Below, piece by piece: positions 51,481-60,511 of a stretch of 64,000 nucleotides of DNA (position 1 is its first letter; the number at the start of each line of letters is the position of its first letter). Under the pieces are notes generated by a model, which was not told the DNA's origin, did not search any database, and worked only from the letters and a program-made list of their open reading frames with translations. A program made the translations under genes and the position numbers. The stretch is from Muribaculaceae bacterium Zag1 (GTDB taxonomy: Bacteria > Bacteroidota > Bacteroidia > Bacteroidales > Muribaculaceae): assembly GCA_002633115.1 (NCBI GenBank), contig NWBJ01000034.1, positions 4,774-68,773 of the forward strand. The letters are read 5' to 3'.

Positions 51481-52632
51481 TCATTGAGCAGCTTGGGCAC
51501 CTGCCTCAACCGGAGTGATGGTCATGCCGTCTTTTACCTTGGTGCCTACTCCCTCGGTGACTACGCGGTCGCCAGGATTAAGGCCGGAGGTAACTACGAA
51601 ATTCTTGCCATCGTTGGCTGCGAGCACTGAGATAGGCGCGGTCACAACCTTGTTGCTGTCGTTGACTACGTAGACAAATCGACGATCTTGGAGCTCAAAC
51701 GATGCTTTTTGGGGAATCACAATGGCTTCTTCGGTGATTTCGGGGATAATGATTTGGCCTGTCGAACCGCTGCGTAGCACACCATTCTCATTGTCAAAGA
51801 GAGCGCGCACTGAAGCGGCACCGGTGGTGTTGTTGATCACGCCGCTGACGGTAGCAATCTTGCCCTCAATGGGATAGATTGTGCCATTGGCGAGCTGCAG
51901 CTTCACGCGGGGCAGCTTCTCGAGCTGAGATTCCAGCGAATACTGGCCATTGTTGGTGAGCTTGAGCAGGTCCTTCTCGTTAAGTGAGAAATAAGCGTAC
52001 ATCTGCTTGTTCTCGCTGACAGTGGTCAGTGGCTCAGCCGATGATGGAGAGGCTAGCGAACCTTCGCGATTAGGAATAGAACCGATTATGCCGTTCGACG
52101 GAGAGGTCACAACAGTGTAGCTCAGATTCTTCTTAGCGCTTTCGAGCTGAGCCTGGGCTTGGGCGAGTTGAGCCTTAGCTTGGGCGAGCTGGTTGGCGGT
52201 GGTGGTGTATTGAGATTCGCTGATGATGTTTTTTTCGTAGAGGCGCTTTTGGTTGTCGGCCTGGATTTGGGCATTGTCAACGGCTACGCGAGCAGAGTTG
52301 ACGGCTGCTTGAGCCTGGTCGACAGCTGCTTGGTACTGCACTTGGTCGAGGGTGAAGAGCACCTGGCCTTGGTGCACGTAGTCGCCTTCGTCGACATGCA
52401 CTTTTGTGATGAAGCCGGTCACTTGAGGACGGATGTCGATGTCGGTTTTGCCCTTGATGATAGCCGGATAGGTAGTTTGCAGCTCAGAATTTGTAGGCTC
52501 GACCGTCACGACGGCGATCTGGGGGGCTTGCTGTTGCATTTGGCCTTGTGAGGAGCCTGAGCAGGCGCTGAACAGGCCAACTACGCCGATTGAAGCGGCG
52601 AAGATGCTGGTTTTCAAGGGGATAGCTTTCAT
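51481..52632 (-). CDS. RND efflux periplasmic adaptor (membrane fusion protein, AcrA type)
   Basis: 383 residues with lipobox FSAC (Cys about 24). Barrel-sandwich and lipoyl halves include IDIRPQVTGFITKVHVDEGDYVHQGQVLFTLD, then a long coiled-coil hairpin rich in QAQAAVNSARVAVDNAQIQ and QLAQAKAQLAQAQAQLESAKK, and a beta-barrel domain ending FVVTSGLNPGDRVVTEGVG. First gene of the efflux operon, with a - strand TAATTTTG at 52671-52678. No linked TetR or other repressor gene is seen. Confidence 0.95.
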   Translation of the reverse strand: MKAIPLKTSIFAASIGVVGLFSACSGSSQGQMQQQAPQIAVVTVEPTNSELQTTYPAIIKGKTDIDIRPQVTGFITKVHVDEGDYVHQGQVLFTLDQVQYQAAVDQAQAAVNSARVAVDNAQIQADNQKRLYEKNIISESQYTTTANQLAQAKAQLAQAQAQLESAKKNLSYTVVTSPSNGIIGSIPNREGSLASPSSAEPLTTVSENKQMYAYFSLNEKDLLKLTNNGQYSLESQLEKLPRVKLQLANGTIYPIEGKIATVSGVINNTTGAASVRALFDNENGVLRSGSTGQIIIPEITEEAIVIPQKASFELQDRRFVYVVNDSNKVVTAPISVLAANDGKNFVVTSGLNPGDRVVTEGVGTKVKDGMTITPVEAGAQAAQ

Positions 52633-52670
52633 AAATTTATCTCTTGTTAAATACTTATTTTTTCCGTTTG

Positions 52671-52678
52671 CAAAATTA
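52671..52678 (-). promoter_or_regulatory. Candidate -7 element of the efflux operon
   Basis: TAATTTTG on the - strand about 40 nt before the adaptor ATG. No TTTG at 19-21 bp upstream. A short ATTCCAAA/TTTGGAAT stem (52709-52726) lies between it and the trkH stop and may be a weak terminator of trkH. Confidence 0.45.
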
Positions 52679-52774
52679 CAAAAAAATGCTTATGGGTTGT
52701 CTCCATATATTCCAAAAATTTGGAATAAAAGGGAACTCCATAAACCTTTAACAATAATTAAACTTGATTGATAA

Positions 52775-54247
52775 TTATTTATGCCAGAAGCTTGGAGTGA
52801 AAAGGATGAGGATGGTAAAAATCTCAAGACGACCGATGAGCATCAGGGCGCAAAGCACCCATTTGCCACAGTCGGGGATTGCAGCCAGGCCCGGGCCGAC
52901 GCCAGCAGCATCGGGACCCACGCCGAGGTTGGTGGTGCATGAGAGAGCGAAAAAGAAGCTGTCGAGCACCGGCACGCCCATGGCCGCCAGCACTACGCCG
53001 CCAGTTGCGCTGACTATGACGTAGAGGCACAGAAAAGCTACCGTCTTGGATACCAAGTCGGGGGTAAGCACGCGGCCGTCAATCTTGACCACGGCCACGC
53101 TGTTGGGCTGCAGGGCAGTTTTGACTGAGTTGCGCAGGTATCTGACCATCACCATCAGACGGTCAATCTTGGCGCCGCCCGAGGTAGACCCGGCGCAAGC
53201 GCCGAAAAACATCATCGGCACCATCAGAGCCAAGCCCAGAGGTCCCCAGATCTTCAGGTCGGGGATGGCATAGCCCGTAGATGTCATTGTGGCCAGCACC
53301 TGGAATAGGGGATAGACGGTGAGATTGCGCAAGTCGGCGAAGCCGTCAATCAAGATTGCCACGGCGTAGATGACCCACATCAGCAAGATAATCTTAAGGT
53401 AGGAGCGCAGTGTGGCATTGCGCTTGAGCGGCCCGAAGCGCCAATGAGCTGCAAAGTATATTAGGGAGAAATTCACGCCGCCAAGCAGCATGAACACCCC
53501 GATTATAACATAGATATAGATCGAATCCCAGTCGCATACGCCCGAGGCGCGAGTCGAGAATCCGCCTGTCGAGACTGTGCCAAAGGCATGGCAGATGCTC
53601 TCAAACAGATCCATAGGGCCAATCCATAGCAGGAATGCGCACAGAGCAGTGAGCGAGAAATACACTCCCCACAGGCCCTTGGCCGTCTGGCTTATGCGCG
53701 GACGGATTTTGTCATGGGTTATTCCGGTAACCTCGGCGTTGAACATCTGCATGCCACCCGAAGAGTTGAGCATAGGCAACACAGCCAGGGTGAAGAGGAT
53801 GATTCCCATGCCTCCGAGCCATTGCATCAGCGCTCGCCATAGGTTTATGCCGTGGCTTAGGCCCTCGACATCATCAAATATCGTGGCGCCGGTGGTGGTA
53901 AAACCACCCATAGCCTCGTAAAAGGCATCGGTCAGGGGCAGGGGAGTCGAACAGAAGAGGAATGGCAACATTCCGAATACTGAGAACACTACCCATACCA
54001 TGGCGGTCAGCAAGAAGCCCTCACGCTTGGCCATGTTGGTGCGAGCTGGGTGTAGGCCCTTGTTGAGGGCGAAACCGGCAATGAGGGTAATCAGGGCAGA
54101 GGTGAATATGGGCACGCAGTCGCGCTCATAATAGCATAGGCTGACCACGGCGGGTATGGCCATAAAGCCGCTCTCGATCATCAAGAGCCAGCCCATCACC
54201 TTGAGCACCATGGTGATATTGATCTGCCTATGTTCCTTTTTTATCAT
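52775..54247 (-). CDS. trkH: Potassium uptake transporter TrkH/KtrB
   Basis: 490 residues, integral membrane. Four M-P-M repeats with filter glycines are visible: GGFTTTGATIFDD, FGTVSTGGFSTRASG, ATMTSTGYAIPD and LSCTTNLGVGPDAAG. GACAGSTSGGAKIDRLMVMVRY is the conserved gating-loop region. It imports K+ across the inner membrane, gated by the TrkA product encoded directly upstream (51 bp). A heptamer repeat fills the gap. Confidence 0.95.
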   Translation of the reverse strand: MIKKEHRQINITMVLKVMGWLLMIESGFMAIPAVVSLCYYERDCVPIFTSALITLIAGFALNKGLHPARTNMAKREGFLLTAMVWVVFSVFGMLPFLFCSTPLPLTDAFYEAMGGFTTTGATIFDDVEGLSHGINLWRALMQWLGGMGIILFTLAVLPMLNSSGGMQMFNAEVTGITHDKIRPRISQTAKGLWGVYFSLTALCAFLLWIGPMDLFESICHAFGTVSTGGFSTRASGVCDWDSIYIYVIIGVFMLLGGVNFSLIYFAAHWRFGPLKRNATLRSYLKIILLMWVIYAVAILIDGFADLRNLTVYPLFQVLATMTSTGYAIPDLKIWGPLGLALMVPMMFFGACAGSTSGGAKIDRLMVMVRYLRNSVKTALQPNSVAVVKIDGRVLTPDLVSKTVAFLCLYVIVSATGGVVLAAMGVPVLDSFFFALSCTTNLGVGPDAAGVGPGLAAIPDCGKWVLCALMLIGRLEIFTILILFTPSFWHK

Positions 54248-54266
54248 TATTTACTGCTTTTCACCC

Positions 54267-54298
54267 AAAACTCAAAACTCATAACTCACATCTCATCA
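54267..54298. repeat. 7-bp-period repeat between trkA and trkH
   Basis: AAAACTC, AAAACTC, ATAACTC, ACATCTC heptamers end at the trkA stop. Confidence 0.75.
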
Positions 54299-55636
54299 CT
54301 AACTGAATAGTCGCTCTACCTTGTGGAGAGCTCCGGAGAGACAGAATACTACCACATGGTCGCCAGCCTGGATATGGGTATTGCCGGTCACAAGCATGCC
54401 GTGGCCGTTGCGCACCAGACCGGCCAGGGTCATATCGCGAGATAGGCGCAGATCCTTGACTGGGGCTTGAGTTATCTTCGAGTCGGGCTTAACCTCGAGT
54501 TCAGCAACCTCGGCATCGGTCATGGCCAAGCACTTGGATGTCGAGGCATCGTTGTCGAGCAGCAATTGGAAGATGGTGGAGGATGCTAAGAGTTTCTTAT
54601 TGATGACAGTGCCAATGTTTAGGCCCTCGGCTTGATTGATAAACTGCAGGTCCTCGACCTCGGCTATGGTCTTCTTGACATCAGCCTCTTTGGCGGTAAG
54701 GCACGCCAAAATATTGGCTTCGCTGCTGTCGCTCAGTGCGATAAAGGCATCGTAGGTATCAAGGCCCACATCGACCAGAGTGTCGGGGTCGCGGGCATCG
54801 CCGCAATATATGTCATTGACCTCAGGGCAACGCATGGGCAAGCGGTCGCATACCTCGCGGTCACGGTCCATGATGGTAAATTTGAACTCGCCCTTGTTGA
54901 GGGCCACGGTGCGCACTGCGATTTTGCTGGCCCCCATCACAAGCACTCGGCGTATGCGGTATTCGGTCTTGCCAGTCAGTTCGATCAGGTCTTCGACATG
55001 TTCGCGCCGCGTGGTGAAATACAGCACGTCGCCAGCCTGTATGCGGTCGTCGCCACGAGGAATCAGTGTTTCATGGCCACGCTTGATGGCCGAAACGTGG
55101 AAATTATGGTGAGTGTATGCAAAATCCTTGAGCTGCATGCCGCATAGCTTGGCATTGTCGCCAATGCGCACGCCGACTACGATGATTTCACCGTTGAGAA
55201 TCTCAAACCATTGCCTCACCCAGGGGCGCCGCAGAGCCGTAATGATTTGCTGGGCAGCCAGATATTCAGGGTAAATCACATGGTCGACACCCATGCCGCG
55301 CACAAGAGGGCGGTTAGCGGCCTCCATAAACCCGTAGGTCTCAATTCGAGCCACAGTGCGCTTGGCTCCCATGGCCTTGGCCAGAGAGCAAGCCAGCATA
55401 TTGGAATCCTCGTGAGGGGTGACGGCTATGAACAGGTCGGCACGGCCCACATTGACATCCTTCAGCCCCTGGATTGAGGCCGGGTTGCCAGTAATCGTCA
55501 TCAGATTGTATTTAGAATCGAGCACAAACAGGCGCTCGGGATTCTCATCGATGATGAGGATATCCTGCTCCTCGTTGGAGAGGAGTTTGGCCAAATGCGA
55601 GCCCACTTCGCCGGCTCCGGCGATGACGATTCTCAT
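54299..55636 (-). CDS. trkA: Trk potassium-system NAD-binding regulatory subunit
   Basis: 445 residues with two RCK (TrkA-N plus TrkA-C) halves. The first has a clean Rossmann motif IVIAGAGEVGSHLAKLL and IIDENPERL. The second (VLVMGASKIAVRTVALNKG, IMDRDREVCDRLP) has a degenerate glycine loop. Each half is followed by a TrkA-C domain. It binds NAD(H) or nucleotides and controls TrkH. Its ATG overlaps the dxs stop by 4 bp (ATGA), so it is translationally coupled to an isoprenoid gene. Confidence 0.95.
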   Translation of the reverse strand: MRIVIAGAGEVGSHLAKLLSNEEQDILIIDENPERLFVLDSKYNLMTITGNPASIQGLKDVNVGRADLFIAVTPHEDSNMLACSLAKAMGAKRTVARIETYGFMEAANRPLVRGMGVDHVIYPEYLAAQQIITALRRPWVRQWFEILNGEIIVVGVRIGDNAKLCGMQLKDFAYTHHNFHVSAIKRGHETLIPRGDDRIQAGDVLYFTTRREHVEDLIELTGKTEYRIRRVLVMGASKIAVRTVALNKGEFKFTIMDRDREVCDRLPMRCPEVNDIYCGDARDPDTLVDVGLDTYDAFIALSDSSEANILACLTAKEADVKKTIAEVEDLQFINQAEGLNIGTVINKKLLASSTIFQLLLDNDASTSKCLAMTDAEVAELEVKPDSKITQAPVKDLRLSRDMTLAGLVRNGHGMLVTGNTHIQAGDHVVVFCLSGALHKVERLFS

Positions 55637-57549
55637 TTGGCAGCGGCTATGATTGCTTTAGAGATTGATTCCGGGTCGAGGCCCACTTCGGCTTTCTGTT
55701 CGGCCACGGTGCCATGCTTGACAAATCGGTCGGGGAGACCCAGGACTGTGACATGGTTGTCATATCCTTTTTCGGCGAAGTATTCAAGCACTGCGCTGCC
55801 CAAGCCGCCCTTGATGGTGCCGTCTTCGACAGTTACCACTGGGATGCCCTTGGCGCCAATCTCATCGAGGATCTCGTGGTCGATGGGCTTGAGGAATATC
55901 ATGTCGTAGTGAGCTGCGCTTACGCCTCCGATAAAGGCCAGCTTGGCAGCCTTTTCGCACTCTACGGCGATTGTGCCTATTGACAGCAGGGCCACCTGGT
56001 TGCCGTCTCTCAGCTTGCGGCCCTTGCCGATGGGCAGGGCCTTCATAGGCGTGTTCCATTTTGGATTCTGTCCGGCGCCACGGGGATAGCGTATTGAGAA
56101 TGGTCCATTTTGGGCCTCAAGGGCAGTGTACATCAGGTCGCGCAAGATGGCCTCGTCAGATGCAGCCGAGACTACCATATTTGGCACAGTGCGCATATAG
56201 GCGAGGTCGAGTGCTCCGTGGTGCGTCACTCCGTCTTCTCCCACCAGGCCGGCGCGGTCGATGCAGAAGGTGACGTGCAGTCTCTGGATTGCTACATCAT
56301 GCACTATGTTGTCGAATGCGCGCTGCAAAAAGCTTGAGTATATGCCTACCACGGGCTTCATGCCATCCTTGGCAAGACCGCCAGCAAAAGTGACTGCATG
56401 GCCTTCGGATATGCCCACATCGAAAACTCGCTGAGGCATAGCCTTTTGCATTATCGAGATAGAGGTGCCAGAGAGCATGGCGGCAGTGATGGCCACGATC
56501 TTGGGGTCAGCCTCGGCAAGTTGCAGCAAGGTATGTCCGAACACGTCTTGGTATTTGAGGGGCTTGTCAGGCTGCGGTCCAACCAGTTGCTCTTGTCGCA
56601 CACCAGTTTTGGGGTCAAACTTTCCGGGGGCGTGCCATTCAGCTGGGTTTTCCTCGGCTGGGGCATAGCCTTTGCCCTTGACGGTGCGCAGGTGCAGCAA
56701 GCGCGGACCATCCATATTCTTTATGTCAGTAAGTACCCTGACAATGCGGAATATGTCATGGCCGTCAAATGGGCCGAAGTATCTGAGGTTGAGGCCCTCA
56801 AAGATGTTTTGCTCGTTGCTCAGGACCGACTTGATACTATTGTTGAATCTCAGGATACGTCCACGGTTCTTGTCTGAGATAAGGCGCATCTTCTTCAGGA
56901 AGTTGAAGGTGCGATAGCGCATGCGGTTGTAGGTGGGCGATGTGTTGAAATGGCCCAGATATGAGTTGAGCGAACCGACGTTGGCATCAATCGACATGTC
57001 GTTGTCGTTGAGGATTACCAGCAAGTTGTTGGGCATATTGGCGGCATTGTTGAGGCCTTCAAACGCCAAGCCGCCGCTGATCGAGGCGTCGCCGATGACG
57101 GCTATCACGTTGCGGCGCGGATTGTCGCCTTGCAGTTTGCTGGCCACAGCCATGCCGAGGGCGGCAGATATAGAATTGGAGGCGTGGCCGGCGGTGAATG
57201 TGTCATATTCGCTCTCATCGGGATTGGGGAATCCGCTCAGACCGCCGCGTGTGCGGTTGGTATGGAAAGCGTCGCGGCGACCAGTCAGCAGCTTGTGGCC
57301 GTAGGCTTGATGGCCTACGTCCCATACAATGCGGTCGTAAGGGGTATCGAATACATAGTGGAGGGCCACCGTGAGCTCAACCGCTCCCATGCTTGAGGCG
57401 AAATGGCCAGGGTGCACCGACAATTCGTCGATCAGAAATTGCCTGATTTCCTGGCACAGAGCAGGGAGCTCCTCGAGCTCGAGCTTGCGCAAGTCGGCCG
57501 GAGAGTCAATTTTGCTCAAAAGCGGGTATTTATTTTCAGGCTCGGTCAT
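55633..57549 (-). CDS. dxs: 1-deoxy-D-xylulose-5-phosphate synthase
   Basis: 638 residues, usual length. It shows the thiamine diphosphate motif GDASISGGLAFEGLNNA, the N-terminal HPGHFASSMGAVELTVALHYVFDTPYDRIVWDVGHQAYGHK, the pyrimidine-domain VGIYSSFLQRAFDNIVHDV and the transketolase C-terminal domain. It condenses pyruvate and glyceraldehyde-3-phosphate in the first step of the MEP isoprenoid pathway. Its start overlaps the end of the small membrane protein gene by 14 bp, and its end overlaps trkA by 4 bp. Confidence 0.97.
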   Translation of the reverse strand: MTEPENKYPLLSKIDSPADLRKLELEELPALCQEIRQFLIDELSVHPGHFASSMGAVELTVALHYVFDTPYDRIVWDVGHQAYGHKLLTGRRDAFHTNRTRGGLSGFPNPDESEYDTFTAGHASNSISAALGMAVASKLQGDNPRRNVIAVIGDASISGGLAFEGLNNAANMPNNLLVILNDNDMSIDANVGSLNSYLGHFNTSPTYNRMRYRTFNFLKKMRLISDKNRGRILRFNNSIKSVLSNEQNIFEGLNLRYFGPFDGHDIFRIVRVLTDIKNMDGPRLLHLRTVKGKGYAPAEENPAEWHAPGKFDPKTGVRQEQLVGPQPDKPLKYQDVFGHTLLQLAEADPKIVAITAAMLSGTSISIMQKAMPQRVFDVGISEGHAVTFAGGLAKDGMKPVVGIYSSFLQRAFDNIVHDVAIQRLHVTFCIDRAGLVGEDGVTHHGALDLAYMRTVPNMVVSAASDEAILRDLMYTALEAQNGPFSIRYPRGAGQNPKWNTPMKALPIGKGRKLRDGNQVALLSIGTIAVECEKAAKLAFIGGVSAAHYDMIFLKPIDHEILDEIGAKGIPVVTVEDGTIKGGLGSAVLEYFAEKGYDNHVTVLGLPDRFVKHGTVAEQKAEVGLDPESISKAIIAAAK

Positions 57550-57715
57550 TTTTGACGTACTTTTTATATACGGGAACGAATATGATAATGGCAGAGGCCA
57601 CGATAACGAAAAGAGTATAGAGGGTGAAGCGCTCGGTGCGCAGCACGATCATCAGCACCAAGGCGAGCCAAAGGGCGCCCAGGATCAGGAATCGTATGAT
57701 GGCAGATGTTTTCAT
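57536..57715 (-). CDS. Small two-helix membrane protein upstream of dxs
   Basis: 59 residues from the ATG at 57715. Two hydrophobic helices (about 5-25 and 32-50) are separated by RTERF, with a basic C-terminal KKYVKNDRA. The longer in-frame frame upstream runs through the promoter and is discarded. The -7 box ends only about 9 bp before the ATG, so the mRNA would be nearly leaderless. It overlaps dxs by 14 bp. Function unknown. Confidence 0.65.
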   Translation of the reverse strand: MKTSAIIRFLILGALWLALVLMIVLRTERFTLYTLFVIVASAIIIFVPVYKKYVKNDRA

Positions 57716-57723
57716 ATCAGTTG

Positions 57724-57755
57724 CAAAGTTAACTCTTTTTTTTGTGGTAAACAAA
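57724..57755 (-). promoter_or_regulatory. Promoter of the small-protein/dxs/trkA/trkH operon
   Basis: On the - strand TTTG (57752-57755), 20-bp spacer and TAACTTTG (57724-57731). Transcription would start close to 57718, a few nt before the ATG at 57715. Confidence 0.75.
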
Positions 57756-57774
57756 ATGAAATTTGCTATTGTTA

Positions 57775-57782
57775 TAAATTTG
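57775..57782 (+). promoter_or_regulatory. Candidate -7 element (TAAATTTG) for the 51-residue protein gene
   Basis: TAAATTTG fits TAnnTTTG but lacks a TTTG at 19-21 bp. It would give a leader of about 100 nt to the ATG at 57891. Confidence 0.35.
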
Positions 57783-57890
57783 AGATTCCAAAAGGGCCAA
57801 AACAGGAGAAAAACCACTGAAAAAGAGGCCCCCGACGGAGACAGAGAGAAATTAAACACACCTAATAAAGATGTAGAAAGGATTCCAATT

Positions 57891-58046
57891 ATGTCAGACG
57901 CTGATAGACGACGCAAAAACAAAGTGAACCCGTGGCTTCTGGTGGGGGCCATAGTGCTGATAGTATTGTTGCTCCTGTGGCTCACGGTAGCCGACTTCTG
58001 GGGCGATACCGATGTGGCAGCCTTCATTGGCTTCCCGATGACGTAA
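57891..58046 (+). CDS. Small single-pass membrane protein
   Basis: 51 residues from the ATG at 57891: a basic N-terminus (SDADRRRKNKVNP), one long hydrophobic helix (WLLVGAIVLIVLLLLWL, about 14-32) and an acidic, probably periplasmic tail (DFWGDTDVAAFIG). An earlier in-frame start would translate the region antisense to the dxs operon promoter and is unlikely. No family is recognised. It is divergent from dxs and upstream of ftsX. Confidence 0.55.
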   Translation: MSDADRRRKNKVNPWLLVGAIVLIVLLLLWLTVADFWGDTDVAAFIGFPMT

Positions 58047-58048
58047 AC

Positions 58049-58122
58049 AAGTCAAAAGTCAAAAGTCAAAAGTCAAAAGTCAAAAGGCAAAAGTCAAAAG
58101 TAACAAGGCAAAAGTCAAAAGT
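58049..58122. repeat. Long 7-bp-period tandem repeat (AAAAGTC)
   Basis: At least five perfect AAAAGTC copies are followed by AAAAGGC and further AAAAGTC/AAAAGTA variants, just after the stop of the 51-residue protein gene. The longest and cleanest heptamer tract in the window. The remainder of 58123-58227 shows no feature. Confidence 0.9.
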
Positions 58123-58227
58123 AGGCTGACGCATGGTAAAGGAGGCCGCACAGAGACTATAAAAATGTACGCAAAGAGGGGACCAAAGTCGCTGAATTGC
58201 GAAAATAGGATAAATAATTGGTTAAAA

Positions 58228-58259
58228 TTTGTTTTCGGCTCTTAAAAGCACTAACTTTG
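58228..58259 (+). promoter_or_regulatory. ftsX promoter
   Basis: TTTG (58228-58231), 20-bp spacer, TAACTTTG (58252-58259). It gives a leader of about 42 nt to the ATG at 58308. Confidence 0.8.
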
Positions 58260-58307
58260 CAAGAAATTTCCGCAAAGCGTCCCCCCAGAGGGGCGTAAGC
58301 CAAGCTT

Positions 58308-59177
58308 ATGTCAAAGAGCAGGACAAGCAAAATATCTACGCTTGGGTCGCAAATCACCACTGTGGTGAGTGTGGCCTTAGTGTTGTTTATTCTTGGTGTC
58401 CTGGCTGTGATATTCCTCGCCGCTGGCCGTGTGTCAACTACCATAATGGGAGAGATATCGGCCATCGTCAAGCTCGACCTCGGGGCCACCGAGGCCCAGG
58501 TGCAGCAGGTGGGGGCCTATCTGATTGAGGCTCCGTATACTGCCGAGCTGGAATACACATCGGCCGACGAGGTGCTGCAGCAGGAAATGGAGTACAATGC
58601 CGAGGTGCTCGAGCTGATAGGCGAGAATCCCTATTCGGCCGAATACGAAGTCAAGCTCAAAGCTGCCTACGTTGAGCCTGACAGCATTGCGGCTCTGTCG
58701 GCTGCGGTGATGCTCTTGCCGGGCGTCGATGAGGTAGTCACCCAGATTGACATGGTCAAGTCGGTGGTGAGCGCCACACGGCGCATCTCGGTGGTGCTTG
58801 GTTGCGTGGCCGGCGTGCTGCTGTTGATATCGATAGTGCTCATATTCAATACGGTGAGCATCGGTGTCTATGGCAGGCGATTTGTAATCCGCACCATGCA
58901 GTTGGTCGGAGCGACCGGTGGCTTCATCAGGCGCCCATTCATAGTGGCCGGCCTGTGGTCAGGATTCTTGGCGGCTCTGCTCGCCTCAGGATTGCTGATA
59001 GCCGCCCAGGCTTATGTCGGACAGCTCAATGTGGAGCTGTATCTCGACTTGCCGCCGCTGACGATGGCTGCTATATGCGGGGCCCTATGCGTTTTGGGTT
59101 TGGCAATCTGCGGCATAGCCGCGATGTGCGCCACCAATCGCTATTTGCGGGCGAGCTACGATGCCCTATACTCATAA
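58308..59177 (+). CDS. ftsX: Cell-division ABC transporter permease-like protein FtsX
   Basis: 289 residues with four TM helices (about 17-42, 153-180, 205-235, 255-280), a large periplasmic loop between TM1 and TM2 (about 45-150, YIEAPYTAELEYTSADEVLQQEM-like) and the FtsX-core motif RRFVIRTMQLVGATGGFIRRPF. With FtsE it regulates peptidoglycan hydrolases at the division site. The ftsE gene is not adjacent, as is common in Bacteroidetes. The order ftsX, DUF3098 gene, uppP is typical of the phylum. Confidence 0.93.
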   Translation: MSKSRTSKISTLGSQITTVVSVALVLFILGVLAVIFLAAGRVSTTIMGEISAIVKLDLGATEAQVQQVGAYLIEAPYTAELEYTSADEVLQQEMEYNAEVLELIGENPYSAEYEVKLKAAYVEPDSIAALSAAVMLLPGVDEVVTQIDMVKSVVSATRRISVVLGCVAGVLLLISIVLIFNTVSIGVYGRRFVIRTMQLVGATGGFIRRPFIVAGLWSGFLAALLASGLLIAAQAYVGQLNVELYLDLPPLTMAAICGALCVLGLAICGIAAMCATNRYLRASYDALYS

Positions 59178-59201
59178 GTAATGAGTAATAAGTAATAAGT
59201 G
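59176..59201. repeat. 7-bp-period repeat after ftsX
   Basis: AAGTAAT, GAGTAAT, AAGTAAT, AAGTGGC heptamers begin in the ftsX stop. Confidence 0.7.
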
Positions 59202-59260
59202 GCTTGGAGTGATAAAGAGATTAGTTATGAACGAAGGATAAAAAAGATTATATAACAGAA

Positions 59261-59542
59261 ATGCAAAGAAGCACCAAGGATGCCTCAGCATCCAAAAAAT
59301 CGCCCATCCAGAGGGAAACGCGCGAACAGATGCCCCTGCTGGCCAACAACTTCTTGCTGATGGCCATTTCAGGCGTAATGATTATTTTAGGGTTTGCCCT
59401 GATGGCCGGTAGCGCGTCAGGCCTGGATTCGTTCAATCCCGACATCTTCAGCGCTCGCCGCATAGTGGTGGGTCCCACCATAAGTTTCCTGGGATTTGTG
59501 CTTATGGCCATCGCGATCATTGTCAAGCCTAAGGACAAGTAA
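59261..59542 (+). CDS. DUF3098 small membrane protein
   Basis: 93 residues: a basic N-terminus, NNFLLMAISGVMIILGFALMAG (TM1), then RIVVGPTISFLGFVLMAIAII (TM2) and the short tail VKPKDK. The motif order matches DUF3098, found in Bacteroidetes between ftsX and uppP. Function is not known, but the conserved position suggests a role in the cell envelope or division. Confidence 0.9.
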   Translation: MQRSTKDASASKKSPIQRETREQMPLLANNFLLMAISGVMIILGFALMAGSASGLDSFNPDIFSARRIVVGPTISFLGFVLMAIAIIVKPKDK

Positions 59543-59603
59543 GAAAAAATAAGTAAACAATCAACGAGAGCTAACGCATAGCTTACTCTTAGACACACAT
59601 CAA

Positions 59604-60440
59604 ATGGATATACTCAACGCCTTGATTCTCGGAGTGGTGCAAGGACTGGCAGAATATCTGCCTATAAGCAGTTCGGGCCACCTCGAAATCTTCCACGACC
59701 TGCTTGGCTTAGACCTCTCTGGGGCCGAAAGCCTGGAATTTGACCTTATGCTACACGTGGCCACTGTGCTCAGCACCATCGTAATCCTATGGAAAGAGTT
59801 CATGCCTCTGTGCACATCATTCTTTACACTCAAATGGGATTCCAACACAATATACGTGCTCAAGATCTTGGTATCTTGCATCCCCGTAGCAATCGTGGGT
59901 TTCTGCTTTAAGGACTTTGTCGAATCATTCTTCGGGGGCAATCTGCTGGTAGTCGGTATCTGCCTGTGCATCACTGCCGCCTTGCTGGCATTCACCTATT
60001 TCTTCCGCACTAGCCCTGAAACCGCTCGCAAATACAAACCACGCAATATCTCTTGGCTCGACGCCATCATCATAGGCTGCGCTCAGGCTGTAGCCGTGCT
60101 CCCCGGTCTCAGCCGTTCGGGTTCGACCATCGCCACTGGCATTATGCTGGGCGATAAGCGCGAAGAGGTGGCTCGCTTCTCATTCTTCATGGTGATTATC
60201 CCCATCCTCGGCGAGGCTCTGCTCGACCTCAAGGACCTCTTCTCACCGGCTACTGGCCTGGCTGCCAACACCTCGGGCGTCGGCGTAGGCTTCTTGCCGA
60301 TACTGGTTGGCTTTATCGCATCGTTTATCGTGGGCTGTTTGGCTTGCAAATGGATGCTTGAGATAGTCAAGAAGGGCAAGCTCGTATGGTTTGCAATCTA
60401 TTGCGTAATCGTGGGCGTGCTTTGTATCGTGTTCAACTAA
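59604..60440 (+). CDS. uppP: Undecaprenyl-diphosphatase
   Basis: 278 residues with about 8 TM helices. Signature motifs are GVVQGLAEYLPISSSGHLEI (with catalytic Glu) near the N-terminus and VLPGLSRSGSTIATGIMLG in the second half. It dephosphorylates undecaprenyl diphosphate to recycle the lipid carrier of cell-wall synthesis and confers some bacitracin resistance. It lies 61 bp after the DUF3098 gene, in line with ftsX. Confidence 0.96.
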   Translation: MDILNALILGVVQGLAEYLPISSSGHLEIFHDLLGLDLSGAESLEFDLMLHVATVLSTIVILWKEFMPLCTSFFTLKWDSNTIYVLKILVSCIPVAIVGFCFKDFVESFFGGNLLVVGICLCITAALLAFTYFFRTSPETARKYKPRNISWLDAIIIGCAQAVAVLPGLSRSGSTIATGIMLGDKREEVARFSFFMVIIPILGEALLDLKDLFSPATGLAANTSGVGVGFLPILVGFIASFIVGCLACKWMLEIVKKGKLVWFAIYCVIVGVLCIVFN

Positions 60441-60443
60441 AAA

Positions 60444-60511
60444 TTAAAAGTGAAAAATGAAAAATACCCATCTGGTACTTTATCACTTATCGCTTATACC
60501 TTATACTTATA
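60444..60511. repeat. Two 7-bp-period repeats between uppP and truB
   Basis: AAAAGTG/AAAAATG/AAAAATA (60448-60467) and then TTATCAC, TTATCGC, TTATACC, TTATACT (60480-60507), ending just before the truB start. Confidence 0.75.

Noticed and set aside
54632..55147. + strand ORF over trkA
   Set aside because: Shadow of trkA on the opposite strand; no recognisable motif.
57716..58027. 163-codon - strand ORF containing the 59-residue protein
   Set aside because: Its upstream part crosses the dxs-operon promoter and lies antisense to the 51-residue protein gene.
58049..58122. Possible CRISPR array (tandem AAAAGTC)
   Set aside because: The period is 7 bp with no unique spacers and no cas genes; it is a simple tandem repeat.
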